Assembly (NCBI GenBank): GCA_041675185.1
Contig: JBAYUH010000019.1
Span: 1 to 16,352 of the forward strand
Length of the DNA: 16,352 nucleotides
From: UBA1557 sp041675185
GTDB taxonomy: Bacteria; Patescibacteriota; Patescibacteriia; Magasanikbacterales; UBA922
Direction: 5' to 3'
Both the position numbers and the translations under genes were made by a program. A model generated the notes under the pieces. That model had not been told where the DNA came from. It did no database searches and saw only the letters and a list, made by a program, of their open reading frames with translations. Positions 1 through 7,323 of the stretch are shown here, piece after piece; positions within the stretch are counted from its first letter, which is position 1; each line of letters opens with the position of its first letter.

Positions 1-1505
1 ACGTCTTGCAAATCTGTAAGTACTTTCCATTTTTTGATATTTCCATTGTTTGAACCAGCGTCAGAAGCAAGACCCATAGCAATACCAGCTACTGGTTTTT
101 TGATAGGTACACCAGCTGCCATAAGTGAAAGAGTAGATCCACAAGTAGAAGCCATTGAACTTGAACCATTTGAACCCATTACTTCTGAAACAACACGAAT
201 TGCATAAGGGAAATCTGTTTCAACAGGAAGTACTGGTTCCAAAGCTCTTTCTGCCAAAGCGCCATGACCAATAGCACGACGACCTGGTCCACGAAGTGGT
301 CCAGCCTCACCATAGGCAAACGGCGTATCATTGTAATGATGCATGTACCTCTTTTTTCCATCTTCTTCCATACTATCCAAAGTTTGGACATCGCCAGGAG
401 CACCAAGAGTAACTACAGACAAAACTTGAGTATCACCACGCATGAACATAGCAGAACCATGAACACGTGGTAACAAATCTACTTCATTTTGTAATTCACG
501 AATTTCAGTAATTTTGCGACCATCAAGTCTTTGATCATTTTCCAAAATTCTTTTGGTAATTTGTGTACAAATAAGATATTTGATTTCTGACAAAATTTTC
601 TTTTGAGCATTTTCTTCAAAACCCTGACTAGTCAAATGTTCACTCAAAGCTATTTCAATTTCTCCAATCATTTTTTTGCGTTCGTCTTTGGTTACTTTTG
701 GAGAATTGAAAATAAGTTTTTCAGCATTATCAGCAATAAATTTTTCAGCAACTATTTTGACTTGATCTCCGACACTTTCTACTCCTTTTGTAGATACTAA
801 TAATTCTTTTTCTTGTCCGATTTCTTTTTGAATTTTTGCAAAAAATTTAACTACTGGAGCCAATTGTTCACAACCCCATTTCATAGCTTTGAAAAAAACT
901 TCTTCAGAAACTTCTTGAGCTCCAGCTTCTACCATAACCAATTTTTCTGGAGTACCAGCCACAACTAAATCCAATTTTTTGTTAGCTTCCAATTGACTGG
1001 CAGTGACATTCAAAATGAATTCACCGTTTTCATCCAAACCAACACGAGCTGCACCAATAGGACCGTCCCAAGGAATTGAAGAAATAGAAAGCACACAACT
1101 AGCAGCCAACAAAGCTACTATCGAAGCATCGTTTTCGCCATCTACTGACAAAGCTGTGGTAATAACTTGAATATCATTGCGTACTCTTTCATCAAATAAA
1201 GGACGAATAGCACGATCTATCAAACGAGAACTAAGAATAGCTTCATCACTTGGACGACCTTCACGTTTCATAAAACGTGAGCCTTTTATTTTTCCAGCAG
1301 CATAAAGCTTTTCCTCGAAATCTGTCATAAGAGGAAAATAATCTATACCATCACGAATTGTTTTACTTTTGACTACAGTTGCCAAAATAGTAGTATCACC
1401 ATAACGAACTACGCAAGAGGCATTGGTCTGAAGAGCCAATTTGCCAAATTCAACAGAGAGAGTACGTCCGCCCCACTCCATTGACCATTGTTTTGGATGT
1501 AACAT
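1..1505 (-). CDS. pnp: Polyribonucleotide nucleotidyltransferase (PNPase), C-terminus beyond window
   Basis: 3'-5' phosphorolytic exoribonuclease of mRNA decay, acting in the cytoplasm as a trimer. About 501 residues are present, from the start MLHPKQWSMEWGGRTL, with no stop before the left edge; the family is about 700 residues, so the KH and S1 domains lie outside. The first RNase PH domain shows RYGDTTILATVV, GSRFMKREGRPSD and RLIDRAIRPLF. The second shows RGDTQVLSVVTLG, RYMHHYN, GRRAIGHGALAERAL and SNGSSSMASTCGS. The sequence stops at KVLTDLQD, just inside the conserved LTD..G.ED..GDMD catalytic motif. The ATG at 1505 is chosen because the family N-terminus begins there; no Shine-Dalgarno precedes it. 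It is the last gene of a minus-strand run behind rpsO and a NYN gene; rpsO-pnp adjacency is a classical arrangement. Confidence 0.97.
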   Translation of the reverse strand, partial: MLHPKQWSMEWGGRTLSVEFGKLALQTNASCVVRYGDTTILATVVKSKTIRDGIDYFPLMTDFEEKLYAAGKIKGSRFMKREGRPSDEAILSSRLIDRAIRPLFDERVRNDIQVITTALSVDGENDASIVALLAASCVLSISSIPWDGPIGAARVGLDENGEFILNVTASQLEANKKLDLVVAGTPEKLVMVEAGAQEVSEEVFFKAMKWGCEQLAPVVKFFAKIQKEIGQEKELLVSTKGVESVGDQVKIVAEKFIADNAEKLIFNSPKVTKDERKKMIGEIEIALSEHLTSQGFEENAQKKILSEIKYLICTQITKRILENDQRLDGRKITEIRELQNEVDLLPRVHGSAMFMRGDTQVLSVVTLGAPGDVQTLDSMEEDGKKRYMHHYNDTPFAYGEAGPLRGPGRRAIGHGALAERALEPVLPVETDFPYAIRVVSEVMGSNGSSSMASTCGSTLSLMAAGVPIKKPVAGIAMGLASDAGSNNGNIKKWKVLTDLQD

Positions 1506-1599
1506 AAATATATGTGTTACGAAGTTGATCTTGATACTATAGACCGGCACATTTCATTTGTTGTGCATTGATCTAGGTGTCTCAAGACCAAGTTCTTGA
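1499..1599 (-). promoter_or_regulatory. pnp leader with three small hairpins, one touching the start codon
   Basis: Three inverted repeats precede pnp: GTAACA/TGTTAC (1499-1504 with 1515-1520), GCACA/TGTGC (1547-1551 with 1562-1566) and TCAAGA/TCTTGA (1582-1587 with 1594-1599). In the first, two bases of the pnp AUG fall in the stem. PNPase is known to control its own mRNA through a leader hairpin in E. coli; a similar role here is inference. I found no convincing -35/-10 pair for pnp. Confidence 0.4.
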
Positions 1600-1607
1600 A
1601 TAAATAA

Positions 1608-1650
1608 ATCCTGAGCTGAGAATACAGCGAAGGATCTTTCTTAAATAAAA
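1608..1650. repeat. Dispersed REP-like repeat, copy C
   Basis: Reads ATCCTGAG...AGCGAAGGATCTTTCTTAAATAAAA. It shares the ATCCTGA start, the AGCGAAG core and the GGATCTTTCYTAARTAAAA tail with copies at 6633-6670 and 7324-7361, all in the same orientation. ATCCT and AGGAT can pair, giving a weak hairpin. It lies between the NYN gene and pnp. Confidence 0.7.
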
Positions 1651-1660
1651 TGTTTACTTT

Positions 1661-1726
1661 GAAAAAGATCCTGAAATAAATTCAGGATGACAAAGTAACT
1701 GCCATTCCGAACTTGTTTTGAAATCT
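1661..1726. repeat. Two adjacent short palindromic intergenic repeats
   Basis: The first is a perfect hairpin: ATCCTGAA (1668-1675), loop ATAAA, TTCAGGAT (1681-1688). The second, about 1700-1726, reads CATTCCGAACTTGTTTTGAAATC and is an imperfect palindrome. From memory, the pair ATCCTGAA...TTCAGGAT and ATTCCGAACTTGTTT resembles short palindromic repeats common between genes in many bacterial genomes. They lie next to copy C. Confidence 0.6.
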
Positions 1727-1730
1727 TTAC

Positions 1731-1769
1731 AAAAAAGGTTTGTTGTAATTGATTTATCATTTACAACAA
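1731..1769 (-). terminator. Putative terminator after the NYN gene
   Basis: A perfect 9-bp inverted repeat, TTGTTGTAA (1740-1748) with TTACAACAA (1761-1769) and a 12-base loop, is followed on the minus strand by ACC and a run of six T. It lies 32 bases past the NYN stop codon. The stem is AT-rich and the T run is three bases off the stem, so strength is uncertain. Confidence 0.5.
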
Positions 1770-1800
1770 TTTCAACAACTATAACAACTACAACACTTAT

Positions 1801-2364
1801 TTACTTTCTTTTTTTGTTTATAAATTTTGGAATCGCAGGTCCTATCAAAAATTTGTCTTTGTGTTCTGACAAATTGACAAAATCATCCACTGCTTCTATA
1901 AGCCTAGAAGATGTGGTTTCACCAAAAGCCAAAGCTTCTACTTGTTTGCCCATACTTCGTAAATATTCTACAAGAGGAATATAATCCCCATCTCCAGAAA
2001 CAATCACAATAGCATCCAAACTTGAGGAAAGACGAATAGCATCAACAGCAAGACCAACATCCCAATCAGCTTTTTTCATACCACTATTGAAAATTTGCAA
2101 ATCTTTTTCACGGGTTTCAATACCCAAATTGTACAATGCTTCAAAAAAAGGTTGTTCATCTTGTGTTTCAGTACGAACCACGTAAGCAATACTACGTATA
2201 AGTTTGCGACCAGCTACTGCTTCTGACACAATATTACCAAAATTAACTTTTTTGTTGAAAAGGTTTTTGGCAGAATAATACATATTCTGTACATCAATAA
2301 ACACCCCAACGCGTTGATCGGGGTGTTTTAGAGGATTTTTTTTGTTCAAATTATTCATTTTCAT
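1801..2364 (-). CDS. NYN-domain (LabA/DUF88-like) putative ribonuclease
   Basis: A 187-residue protein with the NYN fold signature, a PIN-like metal-dependent RNase family. FIDVQN (D24, N27) forms the first acidic motif, KADWDVGLAVDA (D100, D102, D108) the second and VSGDGDY (D125, D127) the third, so the expected acidic cluster is complete. A lysine-rich tail (NKKRK) could help bind RNA. No signal peptide or membrane segment is seen. The ATG at 2364 overlaps the end of rpsO by 14 bases; a second ATG at 2358 is equally possible. The overlap implies co-transcription, and perhaps coupled translation, with rpsO. Its place between rpsO and pnp suggests a role in RNA processing or decay (inference). 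Substrate unknown. Confidence 0.85.
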   Translation of the reverse strand: MKMNNLNKKNPLKHPDQRVGVFIDVQNMYYSAKNLFNKKVNFGNIVSEAVAGRKLIRSIAYVVRTETQDEQPFFEALYNLGIETREKDLQIFNSGMKKADWDVGLAVDAIRLSSSLDAIVIVSGDGDYIPLVEYLRSMGKQVEALAFGETTSSRLIEAVDDFVNLSEHKDKFLIGPAIPKFINKKRK

Positions 2365-2695
2365 TTGGAGTTACAACATCACCTTCTTCTTCTGTTTCAT
2401 CTACCAAATCATCACTTTCAAATTGTTTGGCTTGTTTTAATTTTAATTTTTTTACAAGATCTTCGAAAGATGTTGCATTTTCACGTTGTAAATATTTGAG
2501 TAATTTACGACGTTCACCAACTTTTCGTAGAAGACCTCTACGTGAAGAATGATCTTTGTGATGAGCTTTCAAATGTTCTGCAAGCTCATCTATCTCTGCG
2601 CTCAAAATAGCAATTTGAACTTCAGTAGACCCAGTATCACCTTCGTGAGTTTGGTATTTTTTAATTAGGCGTTGTTTTTTTTGTTTGTTTAACAT
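2351..2695 (-). CDS. rpsO: 30S ribosomal protein S15 with an acidic C-terminal tail
   Basis: Primary 16S rRNA-binding protein of the small subunit platform. The family core is clear: THEGDTGSTEVQIAIL near the N-terminus and KDHSSRRGLLRKVGERRKLL in the middle. I place the start at the ATG at 2695 (MLNKQKKQRLIKKY), which matches the family; an upstream ATG at 2740 would add 15 residues that fall inside the structured leader. The product is 114 residues against about 89 usually. The extra residues form an acidic tail (FESDDLVDETEEEGDVV). Its stop overlaps the NYN start. A consensus promoter and hairpin leader lie directly upstream, pointing to its own transcription and possible autoregulation. 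Confidence 0.96.
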   Translation of the reverse strand: MLNKQKKQRLIKKYQTHEGDTGSTEVQIAILSAEIDELAEHLKAHHKDHSSRRGLLRKVGERRKLLKYLQRENATSFEDLVKKLKLKQAKQFESDDLVDETEEEGDVVTPNENE

Positions 2696-2712
2696 AGCAT
2701 GCATATAGTTTA

Positions 2713-2767
2713 ACGGGCACATGGTAGGCATGTCTATCAAGGTCCGTATCCCAGTTTTAATTGGGAT
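2713..2767 (-). promoter_or_regulatory. Structured rpsO leader RNA, candidate S15 autoregulatory element
   Basis: Between the promoter and the rpsO AUG the RNA can form two neighbouring helices. One is AUCCCA/UGGGAU (2762-2767 with 2748-2753). The other is an outer stem ACGG/CCGU (2744-2747 with 2713-2716) enclosing ACAUG/CAUGU with loop CCUAC (2719-2733). The second ends 17 bases before the AUG. S15 is known to repress its own mRNA through leader structures that differ between phyla; assignment here rests on position and folding only. Confidence 0.5.
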
Positions 2768-2783
2768 GAATTAAAGCAAAATC

Positions 2784-2812
2784 AATATAACAAAACCAGA
2801 TTAGTTTGTCAA
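2784..2812 (-). promoter_or_regulatory. Promoter of rpsO (sigma70-type)
   Basis: On the minus strand TTGACA (2807-2812) is followed after 17 bases by TATATT (2784-2789). Spacing is ideal. Transcription would start near 2777, leaving a leader of about 80 bases that contains both hairpins. Confidence 0.8.
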
Positions 2813-2858
2813 GAGCTAAGCTTTAATTTTTGGCTTAACTATGCTTAATATAGCAATA

Positions 2859-2972
2859 ATTTAGAAATTTTAAATTTTAAAACAATTTCTAAATTTTTTA
2901 ATTTTAAATGATTCCTAAAAATTCTTTTAAAATTCTGACATTAAAAATTGTTTCAAAATTTAAAATTACTGA
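2859..2972. repeat. AT-rich long inverted repeat, family copy 1
   Basis: Left arm around 2859-2900 and right arm 2943-2973 share the core AATTTTAAATTTTRAAACAA in opposite orientations. The same core, also inverted, occurs at 11200-11331 and 12236-12359. It lies just past the ruvA stop and upstream of the rpsO promoter, so a hairpin here could help end the ruvA transcript. No ORF lies inside it. Confidence 0.75.
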
Positions 2973-2975
2973 ACA

Positions 2976-3554
2976 TTATCCCCTTTTAAGAGCCAAACGT
3001 AACAATTCTTCTACAGTCTTATCCTTGGCATCCAAACTTTTTACAATATCACGAGCTTCATCTTTGCTATGTCCCATAGCCATGAGAGCTTCTACTACAT
3101 CAGACAATTTATCACCTATTAATTCTTTTTCTTGATTATTTGATTTCAAATTCAATACAATTTTATTCTTCAGTTCTACTACTAGACGCTCAGCAGTACG
3201 GCGACCAATACCACTAACTTGTGTCAAATATGACACATCGCCTCTAGCTATAGCATTTTTTATTTCTTCTATGCTTCCCAAAGCTAGAATATTCAAACCT
3301 CCACGCGGACCAAGACCTTTGATAGAAATCAGTAATTCAAAAAAGTTTTTCTCTTCCAAATTTCTAAAACCAAAAAGTTCTAGAGCTGTCTCAGCAACTT
3401 TTAAATAAGTATAAATTTCTATTTTTTCTTCCAATTTCAAATCTGCCAAAAAAGAACTAGAAATATTTATTTCATAACCTACACCAGAAGATGTCAAAAC
3501 AGTCACATCTGATTTACCTTTACTTTTTATTGTACCAACAATAAAACTTATCAT
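2976..3554 (-). CDS. ruvA: Holliday junction branch migration protein RuvA
   Basis: DNA-binding subunit of the RuvAB motor, which recognises four-way junctions during recombination. The product is 192 residues, close to the usual 190-205. The N-terminal OB-fold covers roughly residues 1-64 (MISFIVGTIKSK, GVGYEINIS, FGF). Two helix-hairpin-helix motifs follow: SIKGLGPRGGLNIL (77-90) and VSGIGRRTAERLVVELKNK (113-131). The C-terminal RuvB-contact domain is LSDVVEALMAMGHSKDEA onward. Its start is 40 bases after the trhP-like stop on the same strand, so the two are probably co-transcribed. No ruvB or ruvC is present in the window. Confidence 0.96.
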   Translation of the reverse strand: MISFIVGTIKSKGKSDVTVLTSSGVGYEINISSSFLADLKLEEKIEIYTYLKVAETALELFGFRNLEEKNFFELLISIKGLGPRGGLNILALGSIEEIKNAIARGDVSYLTQVSGIGRRTAERLVVELKNKIVLNLKSNNQEKELIGDKLSDVVEALMAMGHSKDEARDIVKSLDAKDKTVEELLRLALKRG

Positions 3555-3594
3555 AGTATAAAGAATTTCTTTAGATTAAAATATACAAAAAAAA

Positions 3595-4878
3595 TTATTT
3601 ATTATTCAAAAATAAAATTCCAAATTTTTTGATGGGTTTACTACTATAAAAAATAGTATTTTTGTCAGTACCACCATGGGCACTCTCTACTTCTTCACCA
3701 TCTTCATTATACAATTTTTGCATAGTTAAAGAAAGATCTGGTTCAAAAGGTTGCATAACACGAACTCTATCACCAAGACGAAGTGCGTTGTGAGCACATA
3801 TAGTAATCTTATATTTTTTGTCCTCTTTTTCACAAGCTAAGACTTCTCCCACATAAGTTTCTTCAGTACCTTGATGACTATTTTCTGTATTTTGTTCAAC
3901 ACTATCACGACCAAAAAGAAAACCAGTGGTATAACCACGATGTACAAGCTTGTCCAAAATATTTTTCTTAATTGTTTTCAATTTTCTTTTTTGAATTTTA
4001 AGATCATCACTTTTGCCATCTTTCAATAAATAATCAAAAGCCATGCGATAAGCTTTTACCACACTAGCCAAATAAGCTGGACTCTTGGCACGACCTTCTA
4101 TTTTGTAACTCAATACTCCAGCTTCAAAAAGCTCAGGCAAATATTCAATAAAACACATATCTTTGGAATTGAAAATATATGTACCATTGATATCTTCTTC
4201 TACATCCATTTCTCTTTCTTTTTTGAGTGGATCATTGATAGTTGTTTCTATTACTTTGATATTACTAAGATCATATTTCCAACGACAAGGTTGGACACAA
4301 TCACCCAGATTGGCTGATCGACCAACAAGATGAGATGACAACATACAACGACCAGAATAACTCATACACATCGCACCGTGAACAAAATATTCTATTTCAC
4401 ATTTTGGTACAACTTTATGAATTTCTTTTATTTCTTCTAGAGTTACTTCACGACCAAGTACCACTCTTTCCAAACCTTGGTTATGCCAAAATTTTACAGT
4501 TTCAGCATTGGTAGCATTGGCTTGAGTAGAAAGATGAATAGCAAGATTTGGAGCATATTTTTTGACCAATTCCATTACTCCAGGATCTGAAACAATCAGA
4601 GCATCCGGTTTCCATTCATTTAGTTTTTTCAAATATGGAGGAAGTCTTTTCAAGTGATTATTGTGAGCAACAATATTTACTGTCACATAAATTTTCTTAC
4701 CAATAGAGTGAGCATATTCAATAGATTGTTTGACATCATCACTAGTAAAAGTATTGACGCGCACACGCATACTGAAATCTGGAATTCCCATATAGACTGC
4801 ATCTGCACCATAAGCAAAAGCATAACGCATTTTCTCTGGACTTCCAGCTGGAGCAAGGAGTTCTAATTTTTTTAACAT
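3595..4878 (-). CDS. trhP: U32 family protein, TrhP/YegQ-type tRNA hydroxylation factor
   Basis: Closely follows E. coli YegQ (TrhP), which helps install 5-hydroxyuridine at the tRNA wobble base from prephenate; members are often labelled peptidase U32. The N-terminal half matches: LLAPAGSPEKMRYAFAYGAD, TVNIVAHN, SDPGVMELV, IHLSTQANATNAETVKFW and LGREVTLEEI. Four cysteines sit where the family has them, in VHGAMCMSYSGRCMLSS (C171, C178) and GDCVQPCRW (C194, C198), suggesting an iron-sulfur or metal site by analogy with UbiU/UbiV. YIFNSKD and YKIEGRAKS follow, then the C-terminal barrel-like domain (YVGEVLACEKEDKKYKI, LGDRVRVMQPF). Length 427 against about 450. No Shine-Dalgarno; a consensus promoter lies 40 bases upstream. 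Confidence 0.88.
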   Translation of the reverse strand: MLKKLELLAPAGSPEKMRYAFAYGADAVYMGIPDFSMRVRVNTFTSDDVKQSIEYAHSIGKKIYVTVNIVAHNNHLKRLPPYLKKLNEWKPDALIVSDPGVMELVKKYAPNLAIHLSTQANATNAETVKFWHNQGLERVVLGREVTLEEIKEIHKVVPKCEIEYFVHGAMCMSYSGRCMLSSHLVGRSANLGDCVQPCRWKYDLSNIKVIETTINDPLKKEREMDVEEDINGTYIFNSKDMCFIEYLPELFEAGVLSYKIEGRAKSPAYLASVVKAYRMAFDYLLKDGKSDDLKIQKRKLKTIKKNILDKLVHRGYTTGFLFGRDSVEQNTENSHQGTEETYVGEVLACEKEDKKYKITICAHNALRLGDRVRVMQPFEPDLSLTMQKLYNEDGEEVESAHGGTDKNTIFYSSKPIKKFGILFLNNK

Positions 4879-4917
4879 ATTATTTTAAATAAGTTACAAA
4901 TAACAAGATACGAACAA

Positions 4918-4946
4918 ATAATAAAGAATAAAATGACAAATGTCAA
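4918..4946 (-). promoter_or_regulatory. Promoter of the trhP-like gene, -35 box inside a repeat
   Basis: Minus strand TTGACA (4941-4946), 17-base spacer, TATTAT (4918-4923). The TTGACA belongs to the TGACATTTGTCATTT arm of the inverted repeat at 4931-5017. Confidence 0.7.
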
Positions 4947-5017
4947 AGCTCAAATTTCAAATAAAATTTAAATGTTTAAATTTTTGACATTAAAATTTTG
5001 GATTTGATTTGTCATTT
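4931..5017. repeat. AT-rich inverted repeat with AAATGACAAAT ends
   Basis: AAATGACAAAT (4931-4941) is matched by ATTTGTCATTT (5007-5017), with further inverted similarity inward (AAATTTAAA/TTTAAATTT). It differs from the AAACAATTT family. The 221-base gap between pepA and the trhP-like gene (4879-5099) holds this repeat, the promoter above and otherwise AT-rich sequence with no ORF I trust. Confidence 0.7.
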
Positions 5018-5099
5018 AGATTTTGTAATTTGAAATTTTAAGCATGACCTTGTAAGCTCTTTACTAACTAATATAATTTTTGATTAAAAAAACATTTCT

Positions 5100-6620
5100 T
5101 TATGCACGAAGATATTCCACCAACACTTGTACTCCAAATCCATTCGCACCTGCTCTAATATGTGCTTTACCTTTACTACCATAAATAGCACTAGCCAAAT
5201 CGATATGAACCCAAGGATATTTTTTTTCACCAGTTTCTTTATCTTGAGTAAAAAATTGTAAAAAAGCAGCAGCCGTACTAGCTGTTCCATATCTTTCTCC
5301 TCCAACTCCACCAGTATTTTTGATATCAGCCACTTCACTTTTCATTGCTTCACTATATTCTTCACCAAGTGGTAAGCGCCATAAATTTTCTCCAATAGAT
5401 TCTCCCAAAACCAACAACTTTTCAGCAAGTTTGTCTTCTGGTGTAAAAATTCCTGATTTTTCCAAACCTAAAGCAGACATACAAGCTCCAGTCAAAGTCG
5501 CTAAATCTATCACTTCTTTTGGTTCATATTTACTAGCATAACAAAGTCCATCAGCCAAAATAAGTCGACCTTCAGCATCAGTATTTTTGATTTCTACAGT
5601 CGCACCATTCATTGCAGTCAATATGTCATCTGGTCGATACGAATCCCCACCAGGCATATTTTCAGCAGATGGAATAAGAGCTACAATATTTTTTTTCACT
5701 TTCAAATCTGCCAAAACCTTGAGCGTACCAAGAACTGAAGCAGCCCCAAGCATATCAAATTTCATATCTATCATATAATCTCCAGGTTTGAGAGAAAGTC
5801 CACCAGAATCAAAAGTAATTCCTTTACCAACCAAAACACTTGGTTTTTTATCTTTATCTGTTCCAAAATATTCTACAATAATAAATTTGGTTTCATGTTT
5901 AGAACCACGACCTACAGCCAACAAACAACCCATACCAATTTTTTCAATTTCAACTTCTGACAAAACTTTGGTCTTGATATTTTTGTTTTCTTTTTGTAAT
6001 TTCAAAGCTTCATTAGCAAGATAAGTTGGTGTCATGACAGTCGGTGGAATATTGCCCAAGTGTCTAGCAAAATTCACTCCTCCAGCGATAATAATTCCTT
6101 CTTCAATTCCTGTTTGTAAATTTTTAATAACATTCTTATCAAAATCTCCTAATAAATTCATTTCTTCAAGTCTAGTAATCTTGTCATCTTTTTTTGTTTT
6201 GAATTCATCATAAGCATAAGTAGCAATTTCAATAGCTACGACTGTTTCTTGAGTCAATCTTTTTACTTCAAATTTTTTTAATAAAATATTTGATAATACT
6301 AAATTTAATTTATTATATTTTTTGTTTTGAGAAGTCAAAAAAGCAGCACCAATTATTTCTTTATAATTTTTGATACTCAAATCTTTTTCTTTTCCCAAAC
6401 CTACAAGCAACACTCTTTCATATTTTGTACTATCAGTATAAAAAAAGCTACTTTGTTTTTTCTTCCCTTCAAAATCTTTATTAGCAAAAACTTTGGCTAC
6501 AAATTTTGCCAAATCTTTGTCCAAATTTTTACTAAAAGTATCCAAATCCTTGTCTTCAAAAATTGGAATAATTAGACAATCTGTTTTTTTGTTTTCTTTG
6601 TTGATAGTATATTTTGTCAT
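5100..6620 (-). CDS. pepA: Leucyl aminopeptidase, M17 family
   Basis: Cytosolic hexameric zinc/manganese exopeptidase that removes N-terminal residues from peptides. The 506 residues match the family length of about 500. All catalytic and metal ligands of E. coli PepA are present, each shifted by four: K266, D271, D289, D348 and E350 as ligands, K278 and R352 as catalytic residues. They fall in GKGITFDSGGLSLKPG, MKFDMLGAA and NTDAEGRL. The N-terminal domain (residues 1-170, lysine-rich) is divergent as usual, and the C-terminal half ends with HIDLASAIYGSKG and GANGFGVQVLVEYL. It lies 73 bases after the HAD gene on the same strand, with a short repeat in the gap, and was probably transcribed with it. 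Likely role: peptide turnover. Confidence 0.96.
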   Translation of the reverse strand: MTKYTINKENKKTDCLIIPIFEDKDLDTFSKNLDKDLAKFVAKVFANKDFEGKKKQSSFFYTDSTKYERVLLVGLGKEKDLSIKNYKEIIGAAFLTSQNKKYNKLNLVLSNILLKKFEVKRLTQETVVAIEIATYAYDEFKTKKDDKITRLEEMNLLGDFDKNVIKNLQTGIEEGIIIAGGVNFARHLGNIPPTVMTPTYLANEALKLQKENKNIKTKVLSEVEIEKIGMGCLLAVGRGSKHETKFIIVEYFGTDKDKKPSVLVGKGITFDSGGLSLKPGDYMIDMKFDMLGAASVLGTLKVLADLKVKKNIVALIPSAENMPGGDSYRPDDILTAMNGATVEIKNTDAEGRLILADGLCYASKYEPKEVIDLATLTGACMSALGLEKSGIFTPEDKLAEKLLVLGESIGENLWRLPLGEEYSEAMKSEVADIKNTGGVGGERYGTASTAAAFLQFFTQDKETGEKKYPWVHIDLASAIYGSKGKAHIRAGANGFGVQVLVEYLRA

Positions 6621-6632
6621 ATGTTTTTTAAT

Positions 6633-6670
6633 ATCCTGAACCAGCGAAGCATGGCGTGAGGATCTTTCTT
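6633..6670. repeat. Dispersed REP-like repeat, copy A
   Basis: 38 bases starting ATCCTGAACCAGCGAAGC and ending GAGGATCTTTCTT. It matches copy B (7324-7361) with only a few differences over the whole length, in the same orientation. It sits 12 bases before the pepA start codon, between HAD and pepA. Confidence 0.85.
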
Positions 6671-6693
6671 AAGTAAAATTTTACAAAAAATAA

Positions 6694-7311
6694 TTATTTA
6701 TTCAAAAAATTATGTTTAAATTCCTCTATCGTCGAAACTATTTCATCAAACTCAGAAATAATCCGTAGTGTCTTTCCCTTTTGCAAAGTATCAGAATCAT
6801 GATAACCCCAAGTCACACCGACAGCTGGCAAATTTACTTCTTCTGCTTCGCGCAAATCTCCCAGAGTATCAGTAAAAAACAAACATTCTTCTGATAACAA
6901 ATTATATTTTTCAAAAATCATCTTGAACTTCACGACTTTTGATCTATCAGTATTTTTACCCAAAACTGCCACAAAATGAGAAAGTAAATTACCACATCTC
7001 AAATAATTTTCCAAATTCTCCTCACTAGTACTTGAGACAACAAACAATTTGTAATCTTTACTCAATTTTTCAATATCTTTTTTGAAAGGAAAAAGATGTT
7101 TTTCTTCAAAACGTTTTTTCATCTCACTGGCATGAAATATTTCTTCATTTTTGTCAAAACTAAGATCTTGTGTTTTGTAGACATTACCATTATGCAAATC
7201 TCTAAAAGATTCATCAGTAATATGAGGTTTGAAAATTTTACACACTTCCAAATTCATAGCATAAGTATCACCAAGCACTCCATCGAAATCAAAAATAATT
7301 GCTTTGAGCAT
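6694..7311 (-). CDS. HAD-superfamily hydrolase, phosphoglycolate phosphatase-like
   Basis: A probable small-molecule phosphatase of HAD subfamily I. Using the ATG at 7311 (205 residues), motif I is FDFDGVLGD with nucleophile D8 and acid/base D10; motif II is VVSSTSE (S93/S94); a lysine in KVVKFKM (about 125-130) supplies motif III; motif IV is FFTDTLGDLREA (D148, D152). A helical cap domain lies between D10 and motif II. A TTG nine bases upstream could add MII but is less likely, because MLKAIIFDFDGV is the usual family start. Substrate cannot be read from sequence. It has a consensus promoter and a hairpin near the 5' end of its leader, and pepA follows in the same direction. Confidence 0.88.
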   Translation of the reverse strand: MLKAIIFDFDGVLGDTYAMNLEVCKIFKPHITDESFRDLHNGNVYKTQDLSFDKNEEIFHASEMKKRFEEKHLFPFKKDIEKLSKDYKLFVVSSTSEENLENYLRCGNLLSHFVAVLGKNTDRSKVVKFKMIFEKYNLLSEECLFFTDTLGDLREAEEVNLPAVGVTWGYHDSDTLQKGKTLRIISEFDEIVSTIEEFKHNFLNK

Positions 7312-7323
7312 AATAATCAATTC

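Noticed and set aside
2696..2740. Longer rpsO start adding 15 residues (MIDMPTMCPLNYMHA)
   Set aside because: S15 proteins begin at the LNKQKK-like segment and the extra codons fall in the hairpin leader.
2859..2972. CRISPR array among the AT-rich repeats
   Set aside because: Arms are inverted rather than evenly spaced direct repeats, and no spacers or cas genes are present.
7312..7320. TTG start for the HAD gene at 7320
   Set aside because: The ATG at 7311 gives the standard HAD N-terminus; TTG is possible but has no support such as a Shine-Dalgarno.
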